Notes: a model not told the origin generated them from the sequence alone. Numbered from the stretch's first letter, positions 32,292 through 40,627 are shown. The stretch is DNA of 46,038 nt from Candidatus Thorarchaeota archaeon (GCA_013388835.1 JACAEL010000020.1:1-46038), one strand, 5' to 3'. Numbers and translations: made by a program.

Positions 32292-32843
32292 TCAAGAGCG
32301 GGGTCTGGTTCCGTCCGATGGCAGTCTTCCACTTCTTCGTACTTCCTCCCGAGCTCTCGTGTATTCAAGCGTGTTCGGGACTGTCATGAAGTGACAATAC
32401 TCGTCCGGTCTACAATAACCCCAGTGTGCCATGCTCTTGCAGGAGGGCGCCATGCGTGCATGATAGAATGGCGGACTGAGTAGCCCCGCCTTGACCATGT
32501 AGTCAACGACCTTCAGGATGTTCCTCTTCTCGTAGGCGAGCCGTATGCACGGAGGCGCCCTGCGGAGGATGTCCTTCCGCACAGCCCTAAACAGGCGATA
32601 CCAGAGTGGACACTCTTTGGCCAAGTAGAGACTGCTGCAGCTAGGACAGAGTCGTTCGCGAATGGACAGTCGGCAGAACTGCATCCTGCTCTCACGAGTG
32701 AAACCGGACGTTCTCAGAAGATGGAACTTGACTTCAATGAACCAGTCTGGGGTGAACGAACCGAACTCGTCAATGAAGGAGCGTAGGTCCCGAATCACCT
32801 CTTCGCCTGAGGCATTCCAGTGTTCGCAGTCAAGCTCATCCAT
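32292..32843 (-). CDS. Stand-alone PriL-type iron-sulfur domain protein
   Basis: 183 aa. The C-terminal half matches the [4Fe-4S] domain of the DNA primase large subunit: APPCIRLAYEKRN (Cys99), then APSCKSMAHWGYCRPDEYC (Cys135, Cys144, Cys150) and a final PNTLEYTR, like PPC-x(n)-SC-x(8)-G-x-C-x(n)-C-x-HPL-x-Y. The N-terminal half is short and has a second Cys set (Cys57, Cys66, Cys69, Cys78), possibly a zinc knuckle. It lacks the full PriL N-terminal domain, so it is probably a specialised paralogue rather than the replicative primase subunit. It is followed by the HD dNTPase. A TATA (TGCTTAAG, 32891-32898) lies about 50 nt upstream. Confidence 0.72.
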   Translation of the reverse strand: MDELDCEHWNASGEEVIRDLRSFIDEFGSFTPDWFIEVKFHLLRTSGFTRESRMQFCRLSIRERLCPSCSSLYLAKECPLWYRLFRAVRKDILRRAPPCIRLAYEKRNILKVVDYMVKAGLLSPPFYHARMAPSCKSMAHWGYCRPDEYCHFMTVPNTLEYTRAREEVRRSGRLPSDGTRPRS

Positions 32844-32890
32844 GAAGGGGCCTCTTTTCGCAGGTCAGTCGTGAGTGCCTCGCTCTCCGA

Positions 32891-32898
32891 CTTAAGCA
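32891..32898 (-). promoter_or_regulatory. TATA box of the PriL-like/HD operon
   Basis: Minus-strand TGCTTAAG about 50 nt before the ATG at 32843. A plus-strand TATA lies 40 nt away, making a divergent promoter pair. Confidence 0.45.
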
Positions 32899-32933
32899 CC
32901 GCAACAGTTCTGTGAACCATCGAGTGGAACAAC

Positions 32934-32941
32934 TCTTAAAT
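32934..32941 (+). promoter_or_regulatory. TATA box upstream of the beta-propeller gene
   Basis: CTCTTAAA at 32934-32941. The expected start site near 32960 would leave a leader of about 220 nt before 33179, containing a perfect GAGTCTG/CAGACTC hairpin (33056-33073) and a 45-aa frame that overlaps the next gene. Confidence 0.45.
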
Positions 32942-33047
32942 CGATATGGCAATCGCACAGTGTCCGTTGGACAGAGCTGGAAACAGGAGCCTTGTTACCC
33001 TTGAATGACGGCGCTGGGGTCTCTTCTCAGGACTTAGGAAGCGCCTG

Positions 33048-33185
33048 ATGCATCCAGAGTCTGTCCCCAGACTCGACGTATGTATGCACATCGTTCTGTT
33101 GTCCAGAAGCGCCAACCCCGAGGCAGATGCCGCGTACCCCAAGCGGCCTGCTCCACCACACGATGAGGCCGCTGTACAATGGTGA
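33048..33185 (+). CDS. Possible 45-aa leader ORF
   Basis: ATG at 33048 with TTAGGAAG 7 nt upstream. The frame ends 7 nt inside the beta-propeller gene, so its translation would deliver ribosomes to that start. No homology is recognised. A hairpin (33056-33073) lies inside it. It could be a regulatory leader or a chance frame. Confidence 0.28.
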   Translation: MHPESVPRLDVCMHIVLLSRSANPEADAAYPKRPAPPHDEAAVQW

Positions 33186-34183
33186 CTCTGAGTACCGAAG
33201 CAGAGGTGTCAATCAGAGAGGCCGTCACGCTTCTCGAGATGAAGGACATGAATGGGGACGGCAAGGACGAGGTAATAGTCACTACTGTCGCCGGTGATGT
33301 CAGGGTCATAGCTCTTGAGCCGGGCCCAGGAGCTTTCAGGGAACTAGCTGTGATGAGGGATCTCCCACCATCCTCAGCAATGAGTATCGGTGACGTGGTT
33401 GGAGACGGAAGACCAGACATCGTGCTCGGCGGGCTTGATGATACGCTGAGAGTGATCACTCTAGGAAAAGGAGGACTCAAACTCAGGACTGTGTGCCCGT
33501 TGGGGACCCTGCCCACTTCTGTGTGCGCGACCAACGTTCAGGGAGACCAGAGGGCCGAGGTGATAGTTGGTTCGAATGACAAGGCCCTTCGGTGCTATGG
33601 GTGGTTTGACACTGCACTGGACAAGCTCGCACACAAGGTTGTGGAACAACCCGCCTTCTCAGTGCAGCCACTCTTCAGCCAAGGTGTGCCCTACACGCGA
33701 GTCGTGTATGGTGATGAGAGCAGACATATCTATGTCTACCAGTACGCTGATGACCGACTACACGAGGCAATGCGCGCTGAAACAAGGGGACCGGTCTCGC
33801 TGGTCGCGACGGGCAGAATCGCAGGAAAGCGAAACGACGACATAGTCACTGTTTCAGATGGCCGACAGATAGGCCTCTTCTCGGTCGATCAGGGCACTAT
33901 CAAGCCACTGGACAACATCAGAGCACCGGGAGTGGTCACCTCCGTGCGAGTCGGGTCGCTCTATGACCAAGGGTCTCAGCAACAGCAGATAGTTGTCTGT
34001 GAGGGAAACTCACACTTGGCCGTGATGGCACTGGAGGGGAGAAGACTGAACCCCGTCGGGAGCCTGAAGACTGAGAGGAAGGCAGCAGAGGCCCGAATTG
34101 CAGTAGGCAACCCAATGGGAGAGGGTACAAGAATCGTTCAGGCAGTCGGCAATAGCTTCTACGTCATAGCCGTCCAAACATGA
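33179..34183 (+). CDS. Cytosolic beta-propeller (FG-GAP/VCBS-like repeats)
   Basis: 334 aa made of about six or seven blade-like repeats. Several show the calcium-loop type pattern: LEMKDMNGDGKDEVIVTT, IGDVVGDGRPDIVLGG, TNVQGDQRAEVIVGS and GRIAGKRNDDIVTVS. The form D-x-N/D-G-x-x-E/D-(I/V)-(I/V) is that of integrin-alpha/FG-GAP repeats. There is no signal peptide or membrane helix, so it probably works inside the cell as a binding platform. Such propellers are enriched in Asgard genomes. The partner is unknown. Confidence 0.75.
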   Translation: MVTLSTEAEVSIREAVTLLEMKDMNGDGKDEVIVTTVAGDVRVIALEPGPGAFRELAVMRDLPPSSAMSIGDVVGDGRPDIVLGGLDDTLRVITLGKGGLKLRTVCPLGTLPTSVCATNVQGDQRAEVIVGSNDKALRCYGWFDTALDKLAHKVVEQPAFSVQPLFSQGVPYTRVVYGDESRHIYVYQYADDRLHEAMRAETRGPVSLVATGRIAGKRNDDIVTVSDGRQIGLFSVDQGTIKPLDNIRAPGVVTSVRVGSLYDQGSQQQQIVVCEGNSHLAVMALEGRRLNPVGSLKTERKAAEARIAVGNPMGEGTRIVQAVGNSFYVIAVQT

Positions 34184-34290
34184 ACGCCACCCATGACGTG
34201 CAGACACACGGACGGAAACTCCATACCACATACAGCCTAGGACTGCACGACCTTGCCTCTGCTGTGACTGTCACAGAAGCGTGGACACTC

Positions 34291-34713
34291 TTAGTTGCGC
34301 TTTGGGAGCTGGAAGTCTTTTGCCTGTAAGACCTTGATAGACTTCACATCAGTGTGCGCCTCTATTCGCGGAACGAACTGAGCCTCAATCCAGCTCTTGG
34401 CTGCGGCGCGAGCTTTCTCGATGTTCTCACCCTCTGCGTTTATGTCAATTCGAACGAAGAGGTGATAGGGTTCCCGCTCTGATAGCTCCTTCTTGACCAT
34501 TGCCCAGAAGGCCCTAGAACCCGCAGGAATGTCAATACGGCCGACGATCTCCACCCAGTTTCGCCCCTCCATTCTCCTAGACACTATGGCGAGATCCTTC
34601 AGCTCAGGCATCTCCTTTAGAGCGGCAAGAACCTTCTCGCCAGTTGCCATATTATCCTTTACAGACTCGAATTCGGCGATAAGATAGTGGTCAGCCCTAA
34701 ACTTTGCCATCAT
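34291..34713 (-). CDS. Conserved-looking small protein, unknown
   Basis: 140 aa, soluble, mixed alpha/beta, with no Cys-rich or membrane parts. The N-terminal MAKFRADHYLIAEFESV and central WVEIVGRIDIPAG look like beta strands of a ferredoxin-like fold; the C-terminus is helical. The ATG at 34713 follows GGGGTCT; a TTG (34716) and ATG (34710) are also in frame. A TATA-like GACTTAAG lies about 45 nt upstream. I do not recognise the family. Confidence 0.65.
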   Translation of the reverse strand: MMAKFRADHYLIAEFESVKDNMATGEKVLAALKEMPELKDLAIVSRRMEGRNWVEIVGRIDIPAGSRAFWAMVKKELSEREPYHLFVRIDINAEGENIEKARAAAKSWIEAQFVPRIEAHTDVKSIKVLQAKDFQLPKRN

Positions 34714-34777
34714 CAAGACCCCAGTCAGAATATGACGATGTCGCGGTAGTGGCGCACACTTAAGTCTGATGGTGACT

Positions 34778-35425
34778 TCATGTCATGCGTTCATTGCGTG
34801 AGGCTGAATCTTGTGCTCTTAGTGAACGCCCGTAGTGCATGACTCGGTAGCCGGCCGTGAACAGTCCAATCACTGTCACTGCCACTAGGCCCCAGAGGAC
34901 CCAATCAACCACTGAGAAGATGAACAGGACGAACAGACGCTCAGAGCGGCCGCCAAGGCCCACATCCAGGTCCGCAACACCAAGGTTCTCCGCTCTCGAA
35001 CGAGTGTAGCTTGTCATTAGCCACCCGGCAAGACACACACAGACCCAGACGGACACTTGGACTCCAAGGATATCCTGCGTTGAAAAGGCCAGAGCCACTG
35101 CGACAAGCAGCACGACCTCGGCAACCTTGTCGACAGTCGAATCGATGAACGCCCCGTGCAACGAACTTCGGCCGGACACTCTAGCTGTGGCGCCATCCAC
35201 ACCGTCAAGAAGACCTGTGAGAAACACGAAGACCCCATAGTATGGGCCGGAGTGGAATAGGACTAGCGCCAGTAGACCAAGGAATGCCATGAGCAGAGAC
35301 ATATACGTGATGGAGTCCGGGCGGATACTCGCTGACGCACAGAGTCGTCCTAGGAACAGGACCGGTCTCTTGAATAGCCGTCTGAGGCGCCAAGCACTAG
35401 GGCTCGTTGCAGTCATTCCTCCCAT
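34778..35425 (-). CDS. CDP-alcohol phosphatidyltransferase
   Basis: About 215 aa, 5-6 membrane helices. The catalytic signature D-G-x2-A-R-x8-G-x3-D-x3-D is present: LLDGVDGATARVSGRSSLHGAFIDSTVDKVAE. It joins a CDP-activated alcohol or lipid to an acceptor, as in archaetidylinositol-phosphate, archaetidylserine or inositol-phosphate lipid synthesis. The start at ATG 35425 has GTGGAG upstream and overlaps the nucleotidyltransferase gene by 29 nt; ATG 35416 is an alternative. Close coupling to a nucleotidyltransferase suggests that enzyme makes its CDP-activated substrate. Confidence 0.88.
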   Translation of the reverse strand: MGGMTATSPSAWRLRRLFKRPVLFLGRLCASASIRPDSITYMSLLMAFLGLLALVLFHSGPYYGVFVFLTGLLDGVDGATARVSGRSSLHGAFIDSTVDKVAEVVLLVAVALAFSTQDILGVQVSVWVCVCLAGWLMTSYTRSRAENLGVADLDVGLGGRSERLFVLFIFSVVDWVLWGLVAVTVIGLFTAGYRVMHYGRSLRAQDSASRNERMT

Positions 35426-36416
35426 AGGTGACTCCACCGTGGACAACACAAGAATCGACCACCATATCATCACCAATACGCGACTGGCCAAACACGATGC
35501 TCTCACGGGTCTCTGACCGCAGACCCAAGTGCGAGTCATCCACTAGGATGGTGTAGGGCCCGGCCCTTGAGTCCCCCCCGACAGAGCAGCCGGGGCCCAC
35601 GAGTGTCGGTCCACGAATCTCCGATCCTGCACCAATCGTGATAGAGGACCCGAGGCGAACCGGTGCACCAAAGTGGACTGTGTCACCCGGTGGTACGAAC
35701 AGACAGCCCGACTGTACCTGAGCGACTCTGTCCAGGTAATAGTGGTTCAGATTGAGCAGTGCACTGACACTGTCTATGTCAAACCAAGGCCCGGGCGTCG
35801 ACGTATGGCTGACATGGTCACCCCGCTTGAGAAGAGTATTCAACACATCAACCACTCGGGTCTGCCCATTCTCAATCAGACGTCTGCAGAGGTCGCCGAT
35901 GTCAGTCCTCATGAGCAACATCATTGAGGAGCTGCCCAAGAACCGAGCTCCAGACGAAGGAACCCCGATAGACGAGAGGTGGCCCTCCGAATCAACGTAT
36001 ACCGCCGAGCCACCTGTGGATCCAATGTCAACAGAGAGCGTGACGGGGTCATGACAATCCCACGACCGCAGGAGAGCCCTTGCAGCCTCTGCATTGGCCA
36101 CCAAGTCTGCAGGCACCACCATAACAACATCGTCCTCGACATGTTCCAGAGCTGTTACAAGCGTCTGGAGCGGGCCTATCTCGTAGTCTGCCACATCGAC
36201 CATGTCAATCTTCTTGTCGCGGAGATGCGTTTCGACGTGTCTTCGGACACGGCTACCCTTCCAACCCACGGCTACGGTGAAACTGTCCACCCCTGCAGCC
36301 TCCAAGGTGACGACTAGACGCCCCAGCAGTGTATCGTCAACACACGGTAGCAGTGCCTTTGGAACGTGTTCTGTCAGTGCCGCCATTCTGCTTCCGCGTC
36401 CGGCGGCAAGTATCAC
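35397..36416 (-). CDS. Sugar/alditol-phosphate nucleotidyltransferase with hexapeptide repeats
   Basis: 339 aa. The N-terminal Rossmann NTP-transferase has ILAAGRGSRMAALTEHVPKALLP and VPADLVAN (metal Asp). The C-terminal ~110 aa hold left-handed beta-helix hexapeptides (VRLGSSITIGAGSEIRGPTLVGPGCSVG). It transfers a nucleotidyl group to a phosphorylated sugar or polyol. Next to a CDP-alcohol transferase, a cytidylyltransferase acting on inositol-phosphate or a similar head group is plausible. The called start is GTG, but homologues have a few more residues before ILAAG. In frame, AGGAGG precedes ATT-CCA-ATC, hinting at an unusual ATT or ATC start near 36428-36434. Confidence 0.85.
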   Translation of the reverse strand: MILAAGRGSRMAALTEHVPKALLPCVDDTLLGRLVVTLEAAGVDSFTVAVGWKGSRVRRHVETHLRDKKIDMVDVADYEIGPLQTLVTALEHVEDDVVMVVPADLVANAEAARALLRSWDCHDPVTLSVDIGSTGGSAVYVDSEGHLSSIGVPSSGARFLGSSSMMLLMRTDIGDLCRRLIENGQTRVVDVLNTLLKRGDHVSHTSTPGPWFDIDSVSALLNLNHYYLDRVAQVQSGCLFVPPGDTVHFGAPVRLGSSITIGAGSEIRGPTLVGPGCSVGGDSRAGPYTILVDDSHLGLRSETRESIVFGQSRIGDDMVVDSCVVHGGVTYGRNDCNEP

Positions 36417-36461
36417 TGCGCGGATTGGAATCCCTCCTGCATCTCAAAACGTAAGGCCCAT

Positions 36462-37190
36462 ATGGATGTTTGCCGCTGCATCTTACTGAACGCGTTGAAG
36501 AGCCAGACGATTGTTGTGGACAGTCCGGAGAAACAGAAAGAGGCAATCGAGACAGCCATAGAGCTACTACTCTCCGGTGAGCTGGTAGTCTATCCCACCG
36601 ACACTAGCTATGGTCTTGGCTGTGACCCAAGAGTTGAGGATGCGGTCCAGAAACTGATTCGAACGAAGATCAGAGCACCAGACGTGGGACTTCCTCTGCT
36701 CTTTGCTGACCGGGCACAGTGTGAAGAGTATCACGAGTTCGGAGACCTAGAGCAAGTCCTAGCTCGACTCTTCTGGCCGGGTGCACTGACACTGATTGTA
36801 ACAGCTAAGAAGCCAATGCCCCAGTCAGTGGCTGGGAGTCGTAGGTCAATAGCAGTACGCGTTCCCGACCATGAAGTGCCTCGGGGGATTGCGGCGGGAC
36901 TAGGCAGTCCAGTTGTCGGAACCAGCGCCAATATCAGCGGTGGCGACAGCCCATTTGAGGTCATGACAGCAATGAGGCAGCTTGGGGAAGCGGTGGCGCT
37001 CTATATTGACGGAGGCCCATCAAAAGCCACCATGAACTCGACAATAGTGGGTGTTGAACATGGTCCACCAAGCAACATACGGGTGTACAGAGAAGGACAA
37101 CTCCGAGTAGAGTGGCTGACTGAGAGTCTACGCGTCGATGCGGACGCGCACAGATTCTGGACCAGTCGGATAGTATACGGTGACATGTGA
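36462..37190 (+). CDS. sua5: Threonylcarbamoyl-AMP synthase (Sua5/YrdC)
   Basis: 242 aa. It makes threonylcarbamoyl-AMP from Thr, bicarbonate and ATP, the first step of tRNA t6A37. Motifs: GELVVYPTDTSYGLGCDPR (K-x-R pocket region), GLPLLFADR, LFWPGALTLIVTAKK, RSIAVRVPDHEVPR and GTSANISGGDSPF. The length and the C-terminal NSTIVGVEHGPPSNIRVYREGQL indicate the YrdC core with no full Sua5 C-terminal domain. The ATG at 36462 is 45 nt from the divergent nucleotidyltransferase. The KEOPS subunit Cgi121 lies 0.6 kb away, so t6A genes cluster here. Confidence 0.93.
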   Translation: MDVCRCILLNALKSQTIVVDSPEKQKEAIETAIELLLSGELVVYPTDTSYGLGCDPRVEDAVQKLIRTKIRAPDVGLPLLFADRAQCEEYHEFGDLEQVLARLFWPGALTLIVTAKKPMPQSVAGSRRSIAVRVPDHEVPRGIAAGLGSPVVGTSANISGGDSPFEVMTAMRQLGEAVALYIDGGPSKATMNSTIVGVEHGPPSNIRVYREGQLRVEWLTESLRVDADAHRFWTSRIVYGDM

Positions 37191-37734
37191 GGTAATCAAT
37201 CTGCGACGACTGAATCTACTTGTCGGATGCCCAAGAGACCGGGAGCGAGCTGCCAAGGCTGAGGTCCAGTACTTCATTGGTGACCTAATGGGGGACGACA
37301 GAATCAACATATCAATCACCGAGATATCAGGGCTCATCATGTGCTGGACCTCACTGGACCCGTTTGAGGTAGTCAGGCGCCTCAGGACCTATGCAGAGGA
37401 GAACCCCTACCAGTTCCGGTTCGCAATCAAGTTCACTCCCATTGAGAGGTCCGTGCCAACAGACTTGGCCCATATTGTCGCAGCGGCACAGGAGATAGGG
37501 TCAAAGGTGCTACCGGATGAGTCCTTCCGTGTCACAGTCAGAAGACGACACACACAGCTAGACCCCATGAAGATAGTGAAGGCGGTAGCCGAGGTGTTCC
37601 ACTCAAGAGTGGACTTGGACAACCCCGACAAGACCGTGCTCGTTGAGGTGCTTGGAGAGCAGACCGGAGTGTCGATTCTGAGACCAGAGGAAGACATACT
37701 CTCGATAATGACAATGCGTGGAGAGGAATACTGA
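37180..37734 (+). CDS. THUMP-domain RNA-binding protein (Tan1/THUMPD1-like)
   Basis: 184 aa. The C-terminal part shows the THUMP pattern: FRVTVRRRHTQLDPMKIVKAVAEVF, VDLDNPDKTVLVEVLGEQTGVSIL. The N-terminal half matches the NFLD-like region of Tan1. Tan1/THUMPD1 presents tRNA to the N4-acetylcytidine enzyme, so a role in tRNA modification is likely. The GTG start overlaps Sua5 by 11 nt (translational coupling). Confidence 0.87.
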   Translation: MTCEVINLRRLNLLVGCPRDRERAAKAEVQYFIGDLMGDDRINISITEISGLIMCWTSLDPFEVVRRLRTYAEENPYQFRFAIKFTPIERSVPTDLAHIVAAAQEIGSKVLPDESFRVTVRRRHTQLDPMKIVKAVAEVFHSRVDLDNPDKTVLVEVLGEQTGVSILRPEEDILSIMTMRGEEY

Positions 37735-37743
37735 GGGCTTCTG

Positions 37744-38340
37744 TCAGTCCTCAAAGGCCACAAGTGATACTCTGCCAGCGACGCATCTAGACAGAGACTC
37801 GAGAAGGTCCGGCAAGGACTCGGAGGCGGCAATTGTCCGAATCTCCTCTGCAGTGATATCGAAGGTCTCCATCACGTTCCGCATTCTCTCGGCAGAGGGC
37901 TCGAACGGGATGTCACATCCGGGCCCAATCCCGAGCGAGAGCCGGTTGATGCATTCAGCTACACGTTCCGGGTCCCTATCGATGACCAGAACTGCTACGG
38001 TTTCCATTTCATCGGCAACACCCATCTTCTGAAGCGCTGTCGAGATCTGTTTCTGTGCGGAGGCGAATCGTACGACCTCGACACCTAGACTTCGAGCCAC
38101 CGCATACTTGCCCATCCACGCGTTGAGCGCGTTCTGTGCTGCAGACAGCAGATGCAGAGGACCTGCGATCAAGACCGGATTCAGTAGCTGCACTGCCATC
38201 AGATGACTGTACTGCGTTGATGCCATGCGAACGAGTTCGTCTGACTTCGTCCTGTGCACGTTCTTCAGCTCGTCAATACCAACACAGAACGTGTCATTGC
38301 CGTAGTACAGCCTTTCCAAGAGCATCTCAAAAGTACCCAT
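37744..38340 (-). CDS. cgi121: KEOPS complex subunit Cgi121
   Basis: 198 aa. VQLLNPVLIAGPLHLLSAAQNALNAWM and GVEVVRFASAQKQISTALQKMGV match the Cgi121/TPRKB core (Q-(I/V)-x(n)-H-x3-A..NA; A-x2-x-QI-x2-A(I/L)-x2-x-G). Cgi121 binds the 3' CCA end of tRNA and the Bud32 kinase to activate KEOPS, which transfers threonylcarbamoyl to A37. The N-terminal ~35 and C-terminal ~45 residues are longer than in minimal archaeal homologues. It is convergent with the THUMP gene, 9 nt away, and lies 9 nt after the phosphoribosyltransferase on the same strand. Confidence 0.88.
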   Translation of the reverse strand: MGTFEMLLERLYYGNDTFCVGIDELKNVHRTKSDELVRMASTQYSHLMAVQLLNPVLIAGPLHLLSAAQNALNAWMGKYAVARSLGVEVVRFASAQKQISTALQKMGVADEMETVAVLVIDRDPERVAECINRLSLGIGPGCDIPFEPSAERMRNVMETFDITAEEIRTIAASESLPDLLESLSRCVAGRVSLVAFED

Positions 38341-38349
38341 CAGAGGAGG

Positions 38350-38931
38350 CTAGAGACGCTTTATGAAATAGTCGGCAACAGTGGGCTCGAATCCCACTTC
38401 GAAGACGAGCTTGTCACGTATCTGCTTGAGGTCCAAGGATGGGTCGTCCGTCTTGAACTTCTTCACCAGTGCGATGAGTGACTCTCGGACCTCCCATGGA
38501 TAGACCGTCCAAGCATCGACCTTCTGCATGTAGTAGTCGGGAATCACACGAGAGGTCTCCTTCAGGTGAAGCACTGCCGATCTCACCTCTTGGACTCTCT
38601 GTGCTTTGATGTGCTCTATTGCATGGAATAGGCTCTCACCAGTGTCGGCCACCTCATCGACAACCAAGACACTCTGACCCTCTAACGGGACCAGCAACGG
38701 CTGGGTGATTCTTGGCTCTCGACCTCGCTTCCCCAAGTCGGTGTAGTACTCAATCCGCACATTCCACATCGTATTCGCGTAGAGCACATCAGATAGGATT
38801 CTTGCGGGAATCCAACCTCCACGCGCAATGCCCACGATCACTGTGGGTTTGTAACCACTCTCGACAATACGCTCAGAAAGCTGCAGAGTCAAGTTGTAGA
38901 CATCCTGCCAGCTCAGAATCAAGTACTTCAT
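38350..38931 (-). CDS. Purine phosphoribosyltransferase (xanthine/hypoxanthine type)
   Basis: 193 aa. KPTVIVGIARGGWIPARILSD and the PRPP-binding VLVVDEVADTGESLFHAIEHIK (residues about 93-114) are the type I PRTase signature. WEVRES at the end is seen in archaeal XGPRT/HGPRT-like proteins. It salvages purine bases with PRPP. The ATG at 38931 is preceded by TATA ATACTTAATAT about 50 nt upstream; an upstream in-frame start (39072) lies before that promoter and is unlikely. Confidence 0.9.
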   Translation of the reverse strand: MKYLILSWQDVYNLTLQLSERIVESGYKPTVIVGIARGGWIPARILSDVLYANTMWNVRIEYYTDLGKRGREPRITQPLLVPLEGQSVLVVDEVADTGESLFHAIEHIKAQRVQEVRSAVLHLKETSRVIPDYYMQKVDAWTVYPWEVRESLIALVKKFKTDDPSLDLKQIRDKLVFEVGFEPTVADYFIKRL

Positions 38932-38977
38932 GTCACAGAACGCCTGATGGTTTGACACGGGATGGCCTAGAAGGACC

Positions 38978-38987
38978 ATATTAAGTA
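38978..38987 (-). promoter_or_regulatory. TATA box of the phosphoribosyltransferase-Cgi121 unit
   Basis: Minus-strand ATACTTAATAT about 50 nt before ATG 38931. Confidence 0.5.
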
Positions 38988-39344
38988 TGTCAGTCCGCGC
39001 TCCACAGTCATGCGTATGAAACGGTTCGCCAAGTGGTGATTGGATGTCAGTGAAAGTGAGATTGCTAGTCACACGAGAGGCTGTTCACCAAGTTGGCAGG
39101 TCGTGCCTTCGCGGAGGCGGACAGAAAAGCTCGGAGGTTGAACACTCGTGGACATGCCGTGCGTGGTCTGTTGGTGTTGATACAGAAACACGGCAACTCG
39201 AATCTTACAACACATCATTAGGACTCGAAGCGTGATTCCAGTGCTAATCCATAGGACTGGCAAGACTCCGACAGACTCTGCCCAAGCGACCGCCTAGTGC
39301 TCAGCACGGCACAACACAAATCAGGGGAGATGTGAGTAGGACAG

Positions 39345-40622
39345 TTGGCGGAACCATTGAGAACCGACCTGCTATTGACTCACATTGGTCAGCTTGCGAC
39401 CCTAGAGGGAGGAAGCAAGAGACCGAGAGTAGGAGACAGTATGAGAGAGCTCGGAATAGTCAGAGATGCAGCAGTAGCTGTATCAGGCGGCAGGTTCCAG
39501 GCGGTCGGAACGACCGAGGAGGTGGTTGCATCACTGGATGAAGACCCAGTCCTCCCAGAGATGGACTGCCATGGCATGTTCGCAATGCCGGGATTCGTCG
39601 ACAGCCACACACACCTTGTGTTCGCCGGGTCAAGGGAGAACGACTTCGCCATGAAACTGGCTGGAAAGACGTATCTTGAGATACTCAAGGCGGGAGGCGG
39701 AATACTAAACAGTGTCACCGAGACCAGAAAGGCCACCGCAGAGCAGCTGATGAGGATAGCGTTCTCCTTTGGAGAAGAGATGGTCAGAGAGGGCACCACG
39801 ACGATAGAGGTGAAGTCCGGATACGGTCTGAACACCGAGACAGAGGTCAAGATGCTGGATGTCGCGGCAGCTCTGGGCAAGATGCTTCCGGCCCGGATAG
39901 TAGCCACATTCCTCGGTGCTCATGCTGTGCCGCCAGAGTACGAGGGTCGCACCGATGACTATGTGGACATCGTGGTCAGCGAGATGATACCTCAAGTCGC
40001 ATCCAGAGGCCTTGCTCAGTTCTGTGATGTCTTCTGCGAGAAGGGAGTATTCGATGTGGAACAGTCAAGACGGATACTTCTCGCGGCCAAGAAGGCCGGG
40101 ATGAAGCTCAAGGTGCATGCCGATGAGATAGTTCAGCTGGGAGGGGCAGGTCTTGCTGCCGAGCTGGGTGCCACATCCGCAGACCATCTCCTGAGGGCAT
40201 CAGAGGACGACCTTGAGGCAATGAGAAAAGCAGGGACCATCGCGACATTGCTCCCCGCAACCGCCTTCAGCCTCAATACCGAGTATGCAAATGCGCGCAA
40301 GATGATAGACATGGGCCTGCCTGTAGCACTTGCAACAGACTTCAATCCGAACTGCGCTAACAGCTCGATGTTCTTCACTCTTGCGCTCGCATGCTATAAG
40401 ATGAGGATGTTTCCGAGAGAGGCAATAACCGCAGCCACAGTCAACGCAGCCCACGCACTTGCACTTCAGCAGGAGGTGGGTAGCGTGGAGGTGGGCAAAC
40501 GGGCAGACCTCATCGTGCTGGAGTGTCCTAGTCCAGAGTACCTGTCCTACAGGTTCGGAATGAACTTGGTTCACACCATGATTGCGAATGGGGAAGTCGT
40601 GCACTCAAGGATTGGAACATGA
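39345..40622 (+). CDS. hutI: Imidazolonepropionase
   Basis: 425 aa. It opens 4-imidazolone-5-propionate to N-formimino-L-glutamate, step three of histidine breakdown. Amidohydrolase motifs: PGFVDSHTHLVFAGSRENDF (metal HxH), TTTIEVKSGYGLNTETE, FLGAHAVPPEYEG, KVHADEI (metal His), ATDFNPNCANSSMF (metal Asp) and a closing GKRADLIVL. TTG at 39345 is taken as start because an in-frame TGA lies just upstream and AGGA precedes it. It is convergent with hutH, 5 nt apart. The 270 bases before it hold no gene I can see. Confidence 0.94.
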   Translation: MAEPLRTDLLLTHIGQLATLEGGSKRPRVGDSMRELGIVRDAAVAVSGGRFQAVGTTEEVVASLDEDPVLPEMDCHGMFAMPGFVDSHTHLVFAGSRENDFAMKLAGKTYLEILKAGGGILNSVTETRKATAEQLMRIAFSFGEEMVREGTTTIEVKSGYGLNTETEVKMLDVAAALGKMLPARIVATFLGAHAVPPEYEGRTDDYVDIVVSEMIPQVASRGLAQFCDVFCEKGVFDVEQSRRILLAAKKAGMKLKVHADEIVQLGGAGLAAELGATSADHLLRASEDDLEAMRKAGTIATLLPATAFSLNTEYANARKMIDMGLPVALATDFNPNCANSSMFFTLALACYKMRMFPREAITAATVNAAHALALQQEVGSVEVGKRADLIVLECPSPEYLSYRFGMNLVHTMIANGEVVHSRIGT

Positions 40623-40627
40623 ACAGC

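Noticed and set aside
38375-38410. T-arm-like palindrome GTGGG-CTCGAAT-CCCAC, resembling a tRNA 3' part
   Set aside because: It lies inside the phosphoribosyltransferase coding region, and no matching acceptor or anticodon stem is found on either side.
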